Made by a program: the position numbers and the translations under genes. Positions 1-5,214 of a stretch of 5,927 nucleotides of DNA are shown in pieces; positions within the stretch are counted from its first letter, which is position 1; each line of letters begins with the position of its first letter. The notes beneath the pieces were generated by a model. It worked only from the letters and a program-made list of their open reading frames with translations. It was not told where the DNA came from and did not search any database. This DNA is from an uncultured Oscillibacter sp. (GTDB lineage: Bacteria; Bacillota; Clostridia; Oscillospirales; Oscillospiraceae), in the NCBI GenBank assembly GCA_910586735.1, contig CAJUJW010000104.1, positions 1 through 5,927 of the forward strand. The letters are read 5' to 3'.

Positions 1-1046
1 AGGGCGTGGAGCTCGTCGGGGTGGTGGGCGTAGTCGTCGTAGATCTCCGCGCCGTGGAAGGTCCCCTTGCGCTCAAAGCGCCGCCCGGCCCCGGCGAAGG
101 AGCCCAGGCCCGCCTCCACGGCCTCGCCGGGGAGGCCCAGCACATGGGCGGCCGCCGCCGCCGCCAGGGCGTTGAGGACGTTGTGCCGCCCGTAGACCTG
201 GAGGACCACGTGGGCGTACTTCTCCCCCTTGACCACGATGTCAAACACGGGCCGCCCGTCCTCCTCCCCCAGATTCGCGGCGGTCACGTCCGCCGGGCGG
301 TCCAGGCCGAAGGTCAGCACGTCCCGCTCCAGGCCCGCCAGCGCCTCCATGGCGCTTTCGTTGTCGGCGTTGACGACCACGTGCCCCGCCGGGGGCACCG
401 ACTCCGCGAAGCGGCGGAAGGAGTTCTGAATGTCCCGCAGGTCCTTGAAGAAGTCCAGGTGGTCCGCCTCCACGTTCAGCACCACCGCCACGGTGGGGTA
501 AAAGCTGAGGAAGCTGTTGCAGTATTCGCAGGACTCCAGGATGATGGTGTCCCCCTGGCCCACCCGGTAGCCGGAGTGCAGCAGGGGCAGGGTGCCGCCG
601 ATCATCACCGTGGGGTCCGCCTCCGCCGCCATGAAGATGTGGGTACACATGGAGGTGGTGGTGGTCTTCCCGTGGGTCCCGGCCACGCAGAGGGCGTTTG
701 GATAGTGCCGCATGATGGCCCCCCAGGCCTGGGCCCGCTCGTAGACCGGGATGCCCCGGGCCACGGCCCCGGCGATCTCCGGGTTCCCGTCGTGGACGGC
801 GGCGGTGCGGATCACCAGGTCGCAGTCCCCCAGGTTGTCGGCGTTGTGGCCGATGGCCACGGGGATGCCCAGGGAGCGGAGGCGCTTCACCGTGTCGCTT
901 TCCGACATGTCGGACCCCTGGATGACGAGCCCCTTGTCCCGCAGGACCTCCGCCAAGGGGCACATGGAGACGCCGCCGATGCCCACGAGATGGGCGCGGG
1001 TGCCGGGGACAAAGAACTCCCCGATGGGCTTTTTATTGTGCATCAT
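1..1046 (-). CDS. murC: UDP-N-acetylmuramate--L-alanine ligase MurC (partial, 3' end outside window)
   Basis: Cytoplasmic ATP-dependent ligase that adds L-alanine to UDP-MurNAc, the first amino-acid step of peptidoglycan precursor synthesis. Reading the minus strand gives 348 residues without a stop. Visible motifs: the N-terminal UDP-binding glycine loop GIGGVSMCPLAEVL (about 22-35) with GSDMSES after it, the Mur ligase P-loop GTHGKTTTT (123-131), ESCEYCNSFL (171-180, the Firmicute form of the EADE region), NVEADHLDF (191-199), GRHNVLNALAA (286-296), and YDDYAHHPDE (336-345) opening the C-terminal domain. MurC is usually about 460 residues, so roughly the last 110 lie beyond the left edge. 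I chose the ATG at 1046 because AAAGGAAG sits about 9 nt upstream; an in-frame ATG at 1067 lacks an SD and would put that SD inside the gene. It is transcribed divergently from cca, from a shared promoter palindrome. Family assignment is very secure. Confidence 0.96.
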   Translation of the reverse strand, partial: MMHNKKPIGEFFVPGTRAHLVGIGGVSMCPLAEVLRDKGLVIQGSDMSESDTVKRLRSLGIPVAIGHNADNLGDCDLVIRTAAVHDGNPEIAGAVARGIPVYERAQAWGAIMRHYPNALCVAGTHGKTTTTSMCTHIFMAAEADPTVMIGGTLPLLHSGYRVGQGDTIILESCEYCNSFLSFYPTVAVVLNVEADHLDFFKDLRDIQNSFRRFAESVPPAGHVVVNADNESAMEALAGLERDVLTFGLDRPADVTAANLGEEDGRPVFDIVVKGEKYAHVVLQVYGRHNVLNALAAAAAAHVLGLPGEAVEAGLGSFAGAGRRFERKGTFHGAEIYDDYAHHPDELHA

Positions 1047-1089
1047 GGAAACCAGCTTCCTTTCCATAGAACGGCTTTATAAATAAGGA

Positions 1090-1118
1090 TTGTATCCTCG
1101 CAGACAGTTTATTATAAT
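1090..1118 (+). promoter_or_regulatory. sigma-A type promoter of cca
   Basis: Plus-strand -35 TTGTAT (1090-1095), a 17-nt spacer, and a perfect -10 TATAAT (1113-1118). The expected start is near 1125, giving a leader of about 36 nt. The -35 lies inside the murC leader, and the -10 shares four bases with the murC -10 in the palindrome ATTATAAT (1111-1118). Confidence 0.7.
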
Positions 1119-1139
1119 ATAAGCGCCAAAGAAATGCAA
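1111..1139 (-). promoter_or_regulatory. sigma-A type promoter of murC
   Basis: Minus-strand -35 TTGCAT (1139-1134), a 17-nt spacer, and a perfect -10 TATAAT (1116-1111). The expected start is near 1104, giving a leader of about 58 nt before the murC ATG at 1046. The -10 overlaps the -10 of the cca promoter on the other strand. Confidence 0.75.
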
Positions 1140-1160
1140 CGGGGAAAGGGGGCAAAACCT

Positions 1161-2513
1161 ATGGTGATCCCGGAAAACGTCCAGGCCGTCCTGAAAGCCC
1201 TGGAGGCGGCGGGCCACGAGGCGTGGTGCGTGGGGGGCTGCGTCAGGGACGCCCTGCTGGACGGAGGCCGTCTGCCCGGCCGGACGCCGGACGACTGGGA
1301 CGTGACCACCTCCGCCCGGCCGGAGGAGACCCTGGCGGTCTTCGGCCCCCAGGCCCGGCCCACAGGGCTGAAACACGGCACCGTCACCGTCAAAACCCCG
1401 GGCGGCCCCGTGGAGATCACCACCTACCGCCTGGACGGGGAATACCATGACCACCGGCGGCCCGACGCCGTGGCCTTCACCGCCTCCCTGGAGGAGGACC
1501 TGGCCCGCCGGGACTTCACCGTCAACGCCATGGCCCTGAGCCTCCGGGGGGAACTCCGGGACCCCTTCGGGGGCCGGGAGGACCTCCGCCGCCGCCTTCT
1601 CCGCTGTGTGGGGGACCCGGACCGGCGGTTTCAGGAGGACGCCCTGCGGATACTCCGGGGCCTCCGCTTCGCGGCGGCGCTGGAGCTTGAGATTGAGGAG
1701 CAAACCGCCGCCGCCCTCCGCCGGAACCGGGCGCTGCTCCAGTTCATCGCCGCCGAGCGGATTCAAACGGAGTTCCTCAAGCTCCTGCCGGGGCCGGGGG
1801 CGGCGGAGGTCCTGCGGGCGTATCTGGAGGTCTTCGGCGTCTTCTGGCCTGAGCTCCTGCCCATGGCGGGCTTTGACCAGCGGAACCGGCACCACTGCTA
1901 CGACGTGTGGGAGCACACCCTCCACGCCCTGGCCGCCGTTCCGGGAGACCCGGTCCTCCGCTGCGCCATGCTCCTCCACGACGTGGGAAAGCCCGCCTGC
2001 TTCACCCTGGACGAGAAGGGCGTGGGCCACTTCTACGGGCACCCCGCCGTCAGCCGGGAACTGGCGGACCGGATGCTCCGGCGGCTGAAATGCGCCGCGG
2101 ACTTCCGGGAGACCGTGGTCCGGCTGGTGGAGTGGCACGACAGGGACATCCCCCGGACGGACAAGTCCATCCGCCGGGCTCTGCGGATTCTGGGAGAGGC
2201 GGACCTGCGCCGCCTGATTCTGGTGAAGCGGGGGGACAACTTCGGCCAGGCCCCGGAGTATTGGGACCGGCAGAAGGAGCTGGACAAGGCGGAGGCGATT
2301 CTGAACAGACTGCTGGCGGAGGACGCCTGTTTCTCCCTGAAACAGCTGGCGGTGAACGGGCGGGACCTGCTGGCCCTGGGCCTTTCGGGCCCGGCGGTGG
2401 GCGCGGCGCTGGAGGACCTGCTGGACAAGGTGACGGACGGGGCTCTGCCCAACGAGCGGGGGGCACTGCTGGGGTATCTTCAAAGTACCCGGACGGCGGA
2501 CGGGAAGGAATAG
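1161..2513 (+). CDS. cca: CCA-adding tRNA nucleotidyltransferase with HD domain
   Basis: Class II tRNA nucleotidyltransferase that builds or repairs the 3' CCA end of tRNAs from CTP and ATP in the cytoplasm; 450 residues. Visible in order: VGGCVRD (24-30), which holds the nucleotide; the catalytic DWD (45-47) that binds the two metals; RRDFTVNAMA (116-125); EDALRILRGLRFA (159-171), the nucleotide-selecting motif region; and a C-terminal HD domain with HCYDVWEHTLHAL (245-257), LLHDVGK (271-277), HFYGH (290-294) and KRGDN (356-360). HD-domain fusions are common in this family, but what the HD part does here (phosphohydrolase or inert) cannot be read from sequence. I chose ATG 1161 because AAAGGGGG lies 8 nt upstream; the in-frame ATG at 1134 has no SD. 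It is followed 11 nt later by a small ORF in another frame. High-GC codon use matches murC and dpaAB. Confidence 0.95.
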   Translation: MVIPENVQAVLKALEAAGHEAWCVGGCVRDALLDGGRLPGRTPDDWDVTTSARPEETLAVFGPQARPTGLKHGTVTVKTPGGPVEITTYRLDGEYHDHRRPDAVAFTASLEEDLARRDFTVNAMALSLRGELRDPFGGREDLRRRLLRCVGDPDRRFQEDALRILRGLRFAAALELEIEEQTAAALRRNRALLQFIAAERIQTEFLKLLPGPGAAEVLRAYLEVFGVFWPELLPMAGFDQRNRHHCYDVWEHTLHALAAVPGDPVLRCAMLLHDVGKPACFTLDEKGVGHFYGHPAVSRELADRMLRRLKCAADFRETVVRLVEWHDRDIPRTDKSIRRALRILGEADLRRLILVKRGDNFGQAPEYWDRQKELDKAEAILNRLLAEDACFSLKQLAVNGRDLLALGLSGPAVGAALEDLLDKVTDGALPNERGALLGYLQSTRTADGKE

Positions 2514-2524
2514 GGGGCGGCGCT

Positions 2525-2698
2525 GTGCGGAAGATATGTGATTTAGATATGGAGCTGTACCGGTGCGTCTCCCCGGACATTCGGACCAGAGCGGTCATCA
2601 TCACGGGGGAACAAATCGCGCACATCTTTATGAAAATCAGCGAGAAAAAGTTCAGGAAATATTTGCGAAACAAAAAAATCCTTTACAAGGCGGAATAA
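2525..2698 (+). CDS. Small ORF, possible truncated PBECR-like nuclease fragment
   Basis: A 57-codon ORF starting at GTG 2525, 11 nt after the cca stop, with a good SD (AGGGGG, 7 nt spacing); an in-frame ATG at 2549 is an alternative start. Its front part, MELYRCVSPDIRTRAVIITGEQIAHI (residues 9-34), resembles from memory the N-terminal strand region of small phage/toxin-type PBECR-like nucleases, where a His-Ile motif is normally followed by an Arg-His-Pro segment and then a further 50 or more residues. Here the expected HI-x-x-R-H-P segment is absent: the protein runs into a Lys-rich, AT-rich tail (about 35-57) and stops. It therefore looks like a decayed or frameshifted remnant lacking the probable active site. 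It may be co-transcribed with cca. The -35 box of the downstream small-RNA promoter lies in its last codons. That it is translated is plausible; the family link is tentative. Confidence 0.45.
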   Translation: MRKICDLDMELYRCVSPDIRTRAVIITGEQIAHIFMKISEKKFRKYLRNKKILYKAE

Positions 2699-2710
2699 AC
2701 TCGATATAAT
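2682..2710 (+). promoter_or_regulatory. Strong sigma-A promoter of the small RNA
   Basis: -35 TTTACA (2682-2687, 5 of 6 consensus bases), a 17-nt spacer, and a perfect -10 TATAAT (2705-2710). The predicted start is at about 2717-2719. It is the closest match to consensus in the window and lies in an AT-rich patch overlapping the end of the preceding small ORF. No plausible gene follows before a strong terminator 120 nt on, so the product should be a short RNA. Confidence 0.8.
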
Positions 2711-2717
2711 GAATTAT

Positions 2718-2857
2718 AGATATAGAGTGATTCTTTGAGGTGGAGATTTCAGTGCCGCCACGCACCTCCGCAAGGGGGTTACAAGAGATGCAGGGACAGG
2801 CACACCTGCCAAAGAGTCAGCCTATGCGCAAGGGGCCGCTTTCGCGGCCCCTTTTTT
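2718..2857 (+). ncRNA. Stand-alone structured small RNA, about 140 nt, family not recognised
   Basis: Predicted independent transcript between a near-consensus promoter and an intrinsic terminator. Its core is closed by a 10-bp stem P1, 2728-2737 with 2810-2819 (one G-U pair). Inside, three further helices fit a four-way junction: P2, GGUGG 2739-2743 with CCGCC 2755-2759; P3, ACCUCC 2764-2769 with GGGGGU 2774-2779, closing a GCAA (GNRA) tetraloop; and P4, GCAGG 2790-2794 with CCUGC 2805-2809, next to P1. A short tail leads to the terminator hairpin. I found no match to SRP RNA, 6S RNA, tmRNA, RNase P, tRNA or a riboswitch that I know. No plus-strand gene follows, which argues against a cis-acting leader. 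Its only long reading frame has no stop before the terminator. The folding is by eye, without energies or alignment, so the helices other than P1 and P3 are less certain. Confidence 0.65.
2830..2857 (+). terminator. Intrinsic terminator of the small RNA
   Basis: GGGGCCGC (2832-2839), loop TTTC, GCGGCCCC (2844-2851), then six T (2852-2857). The two A residues before the stem can extend it to 10 bp. The reverse strand lacks a U-tract after the stem, so it should act mainly on plus-strand transcription, although it also lies 16 nt beyond the stop of the convergent HAD gene. Confidence 0.9.
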
Positions 2858-2872
2858 CTGTCCCTCTTTATA

Positions 2873-3559
2873 TTATACGATTTCCAGCAGCTCCCGCAGA
2901 TCGGCAATCTCATAGTCCACCCGCAGATCCTCCGGCCTCGCCTTCCCCAACCGGTTGAACCAGCAGCAGGGCAGCCCGGCGTTGTTGGCCCCCCGGATAT
3001 CCGTGGTCAAGGAGTCCCCGATGACCAGGGCGTTTTCCGCCGTCAGCCCCGGCAGCCGCCGCCGCACGTAGTCGAAATACGCCCTGTTGGGCTTGGCGGC
3101 CCCGGCCTCCTCGGAGATGAAGGCGGCCTCAAAGAGCCGGGCAAACACGCTGCCCTGGAGCCGCCGCCGCTGGACGTAGGCCGTGGCGTTGGTGACCAGG
3201 TACATGCGGTGCCCCCTGGCCTTCAACTCCCGGCACACCGCCTCGGCGTGGGGCAAAGGGTACACCCCCTCCCCCAAGGCGTTCATGTATGTCCGGTTGC
3301 AGGCCGCCGGGTCCCGGTCCAGGCCCAGGAACCCCAGGAAGCGCACATAGCGCTCCAGGGTGATGTACTCCTTGGTCAGCTCTCCCCGGTCGAAGGCCGC
3401 CCAGAGCTCCACGTTGATTTCATGATAGAGCCGGTAGTTCTCCGGCGTATAGGGGATGTCGTGGGCCCGGCACATTTTCTCAAAGGCCCGGGAAGAGGCT
3501 TTGGGAAAGTCGAACAGGGTGTCGTCGGCGTCAAAGAGCAGGTACTCGTAGTTCATCAT
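2873..3559 (-). CDS. HAD-family nucleotidase, YjjG/YfnB type
   Basis: A 228-residue HAD-superfamily hydrolase with a helical cap inserted between the first and second core motifs. Motif I is FDADDTLFDF (9-18) with nucleophile Asp10 and general acid Asp12; motif II is LVTNAT (121-126) with Thr123; motif III is Lys156 in AAKPN; motif IV is IGDSLTTDIRGANNAG (180-195) with Asp182 and Asp187. Length, the DADDTLFDF variant and the SEEAGAAKPN segment fit E. coli YjjG and B. subtilis YfnB. YjjG is a cytoplasmic nucleoside-5'-monophosphatase thought to clear non-canonical pyrimidine nucleotides; the substrate here is inferred only. Two adjacent start codons (3559 and 3556) follow AAAGGA; either is possible, with 3556 giving the more usual 8-nt spacing. 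It is a single gene with its own promoter, convergent with the small RNA and divergent from dpaA. Confidence 0.88.
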   Translation of the reverse strand: MMNYEYLLFDADDTLFDFPKASSRAFEKMCRAHDIPYTPENYRLYHEINVELWAAFDRGELTKEYITLERYVRFLGFLGLDRDPAACNRTYMNALGEGVYPLPHAEAVCRELKARGHRMYLVTNATAYVQRRRLQGSVFARLFEAAFISEEAGAAKPNRAYFDYVRRRLPGLTAENALVIGDSLTTDIRGANNAGLPCCWFNRLGKARPEDLRVDYEIADLRELLEIV

Positions 3560-3590
3560 AGTCGTCCTTTCGGCAGGTTTCGCGGTTCCC

Positions 3591-3619
3591 ATTGTACCAC
3601 GCCCGCCGGGAAAAAGCAA
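3591..3619 (-). promoter_or_regulatory. Promoter of the HAD nucleotidase gene
   Basis: On the minus strand: TTGCTT (3619-3614), a 17-nt spacer and TACAAT (3596-3591), with TG one base before the -10 (extended -10, TGGTACAAT). The start is expected near 3584, giving a leader of about 25 nt that holds the AAAGGA ribosome site. Confidence 0.65.
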
Positions 3620-3635
3620 TCCGCCCCCACCCATA

Positions 3636-3670
3636 TCCATTGTCCATTATCAATTGTCCATTATCCATTT
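3636..3670. repeat. Heptamer tandem repeat array, five units
   Basis: Five consecutive 7-bp units: TCCATTG, TCCATTA, TCAATTG, TCCATTA, TCCATTT. Within it the 13-mer ATTGTCCATTATC occurs twice at a 14-nt step (3639-3651 and 3653-3665). The array is AT-rich in a very GC-rich setting and lies between the HAD promoter and dpaA. It resembles the short tandem heptamer repeats known from intergenic regions of cyanobacteria and some other bacteria. No function is evident. Confidence 0.8.
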
Positions 3671-3698
3671 CCCTCCGCCGAAGCCGCCGCCCCGAATC

Positions 3699-3726
3699 AC
3701 CGATTTCCCCTCCCGGCCATACCATG
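3699..3726 (+). promoter_or_regulatory. Possible sigma-K type promoter of dpaAB
   Basis: AC at 3699-3700, a 17-nt spacer, and CATACCATG at 3718-3726, compared with the Bacillus sigma-K pattern AC / CATAnnnTA (one mismatch, the last base). In B. subtilis the homologous operon is expressed in the mother cell under sigma-K. The inferred start would fall at about 3733, at the edge of the SD, leaving a very short leader, so this is only a candidate. No convincing sigma-A promoter is visible just upstream of dpaA. Confidence 0.3.
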
Positions 3727-3746
3727 GAGCGAGGGGGAGTGTTGAG

Positions 3747-4571
3747 ATGAACAAGATCTTTGGCGTCATCGGCGGGGACCGCCGCCAGGCGGAGCTGGCC
3801 CAACTGCTGGCCGGGGACGGCCATGCCGTCCGCACCTACGGTCTGGACCGCTGGAAGGGCATAGGGCCGGACACGCTGGACCGGGCCGCCGCCGCCGACG
3901 TGGTGATCCTGCCCCTGCCCCTGTGCAGGGGCGACGGCGTTTTGAACTGCGAGGAGGGGGCCGTGCCCACAGCGGACCTGTTCCGCCGCCTCCGGCCCGG
4001 GCAGCGTATCCTGGCGGGCCAGGTGCGCCCCCGGCAGCGGGAGGAGGCGGAGGCCCTGGGCCTGACGGTGGAGGATTACTTTCTCCGGGAGGATCTGGCG
4101 GTGGCCAACGCCGCCGCCACGGCGGAGGGGGCCGTCCAGACCGCCATGGAGCACCTGGACCGCACGCTCCTGGGGCTGGACTGCCTGGTGATCGGCTTTG
4201 GCCGCATCGGGAAGCTCCTGAGCTGCCGCCTCCACGGCCTGGGGGCCAGGGTCACGGCCACCGCCCGGAAGCCCGAGGACCTGGCCTGGATTCGCGCCTA
4301 TGGCTATCAGGCCCTGGAGACCGGGAGGCTGGACGGCCATCTGAGCGCCTTTGGCGCGGTGTTCAACACGGTCCCCTCCCCCGTCCTGGGGGCCCCGCTT
4401 CTCCGACAGCTGCCGGAAGACTGCCTCTTGATGGATCTGGCGTCCGTCCGGGGCATTGAGGCGGCGGAGGGAAAAACCCTCTGGGCCCGGTCCCTGCCGG
4501 GGCGGCTTTCGCCCCGGACCGCAGCGGCGGCCATCCGGGACGCGGTGTATTACATCCTATTGGAAGAATGA
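3747..4571 (+). CDS. dpaA: Dipicolinate synthase subunit A
   Basis: Dehydrogenase-like subunit (SpoVFA) of dipicolinate synthase. With DpaB it converts the lysine-pathway intermediate 4-hydroxy-tetrahydrodipicolinate to dipicolinic acid in the mother cell, which is then loaded into the spore core for heat resistance. The 274 residues show an N-terminal domain starting FGVIGGDRRQAELAQLL (5-21), an ILPLPLCRGDGVLN segment (54-67), an NAAATAEGAVQ helix (121-131), and a Rossmann NAD(P) loop LVIGFGRIGKLLSCRLHGLGARV (147-169), then NTVPSPVL (207-214) and LMDLAS (228-233). B. subtilis SpoVFA is about 297 residues, so this one is slightly short. ATG 3747 follows GAGGGGGAG at 7-nt spacing. dpaB begins 10 nt after its stop, an evident operon. 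The lysine genes asd-dapG-dapA that follow in Bacillus are not present here. Confidence 0.93.
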   Translation: MNKIFGVIGGDRRQAELAQLLAGDGHAVRTYGLDRWKGIGPDTLDRAAAADVVILPLPLCRGDGVLNCEEGAVPTADLFRRLRPGQRILAGQVRPRQREEAEALGLTVEDYFLREDLAVANAAATAEGAVQTAMEHLDRTLLGLDCLVIGFGRIGKLLSCRLHGLGARVTATARKPEDLAWIRAYGYQALETGRLDGHLSAFGAVFNTVPSPVLGAPLLRQLPEDCLLMDLASVRGIEAAEGKTLWARSLPGRLSPRTAAAAIRDAVYYILLEE

Positions 4572-4581
4572 GGTGACCTGT

Positions 4582-5157
4582 ATGCGCAAGGAACGGGTCG
4601 GTTTCGCGGTCTGCGGGTCCTTCTGCACCCACGAGAAGGTGCTGAAGGCCCTGGAGGCCCTGACGGGAATCTACGAGACGGTGATCCCCATCGTCTCGGA
4701 GATTTCCGCCTTTACGGACACCCGCTTCGGACGGTCCGAGGACCTGCTGGAGCGGCTGGAGGACCTGACGGGGAACGATGTCCTGTTGGATATCCCGTCG
4801 GTGGAGCCCATCGGGCCCAGGGGCCTGCTGGATGTATTGGTAATTGCCCCGGCCACGGGGAACACCATCGCCAAGCTGGCGGCGGGCATCGCCGACACGC
4901 CGGTGACCATGGCGGCCAAGTCCCACCTGCGGAACGGCCGCCCGGTGGTGGTGGCGGTGTCCAGCAACGACGGCCTGGCGGCGGGGGCGAAGAACATCGG
5001 CGAGCTGCTGGTCCGGCGGAACTATTATTTTGTGCCCTTCGGGCAGGATAACGCCCAGCAGAAGCCCAGCTCTCTGGTGGCGGATTTCGCGCAGCTGCCG
5101 GAGACGGTGGACGCGGCCCTGCGGGGCCAGCAGATTCAGCCGATTCTGCTGCGGTGA
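4582..5157 (+). CDS. dpaB: Dipicolinate synthase subunit B (flavoprotein)
   Basis: Flavoprotein-fold subunit (SpoVFB) that partners DpaA in making dipicolinic acid during sporulation. The 191 residues show VGFAVCGSFCTHEKVLKALEAL (6-27), FTDTRFGRSEDL (44-55), LDVLVIAPATGNTIAKLAAGIADTPVTMAAKSHLRNGRPVVV (83-124, the flavin-type core), AVSSNDGLAAGAKNIGELL (125-143) and YFVPFGQDNAQQKPSSLVAD (149-168). The end, QQIQPILLR, lines up with the near-terminal QQLQPILVE of B. subtilis SpoVFB, so the gene looks complete apart from a few non-conserved terminal residues. ATG 4582 follows GAGGTGA just after the dpaA stop. A convergent serine recombinase ends only 57 bp after the stop codon, so the gene borders a likely mobile element. 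Confidence 0.94.
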   Translation: MRKERVGFAVCGSFCTHEKVLKALEALTGIYETVIPIVSEISAFTDTRFGRSEDLLERLEDLTGNDVLLDIPSVEPIGPRGLLDVLVIAPATGNTIAKLAAGIADTPVTMAAKSHLRNGRPVVVAVSSNDGLAAGAKNIGELLVRRNYYFVPFGQDNAQQKPSSLVADFAQLPETVDAALRGQQIQPILLR

Positions 5158-5170
5158 GAGGACGAGAAAC

Positions 5171-5200
5171 GGGGGAGAGGCGTCTGCCTCTCCCCCTCTT
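5171..5200 (+). terminator. GC-rich terminator hairpin after dpaB, possibly bidirectional
   Basis: Perfect 11-bp stem GGGGGAGAGGC (5171-5181) with GCCTCTCCCCC (5186-5196), loop GTCT, followed by the weak T-tract TCTTGTT. Read on the minus strand the same stem is followed by GTTTCTC, so it may also stop transcription of the convergent recombinase gene. It lies between host and mobile-element genes. Confidence 0.7.
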
Positions 5201-5214
5201 GTTCCAGCGGGAAG

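Noticed and set aside
1047..1067. ATG 1067 as the murC start
   Set aside because: There is no SD upstream of it, while AAAGGAAG between 1067 and 1046 is well placed for the ATG at 1046.
6..1082. Long plus-strand open frame opposite murC, and similar long frames opposite cca and dpaA
   Set aside because: These are GC-rich shadow frames. Their products are low-complexity Gly/Pro/Arg-rich, and the opposite strand encodes clear conserved enzymes.
1134..1160. Upstream ATG 1134 as the cca start
   Set aside because: It has no ribosome-binding site and lies only about 9 nt after the predicted transcript start. ATG 1161 has AAAGGGGG at 8 nt and begins where the family's N-terminus normally begins.
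2728..2819. tRNA, SRP RNA or cobalamin-type riboswitch suggested by scattered words such as ACCTGCC and the four-helix layout
   Set aside because: There is no T-loop GTTC or anticodon arm of correct size, no SRP GGAA apical loop motif, and the cobalamin-like words are not in the right order; no downstream gene exists for a riboswitch to control.
2740..2958. Reading frame starting GTG 2740 or 2752 with SD-like GAGGTGGA, across the small RNA
   Set aside because: It has no stop before the intrinsic terminator and runs through the hairpin and U-tract into the convergent HAD gene; the encoded sequence is not protein-like. The stem P1 and terminator explain the region better as RNA.
3560..3640. 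N-terminal extension of the HAD protein to 3640
   Set aside because: The extension would translate the HAD promoter and leader and has no SD. Homologues start at the MNYEYLLFDAD region.
3636..3670. CRISPR-like array
   Set aside because: The units are only 7 bp and contiguous, without unique spacers.
4582..5157. dpaB interrupted by a mobile element, as in the Bacillus spoVFB case
   Set aside because: The reading frame is continuous and all conserved DpaB segments up to QPIL are present, so it is bordered by the element, not split.
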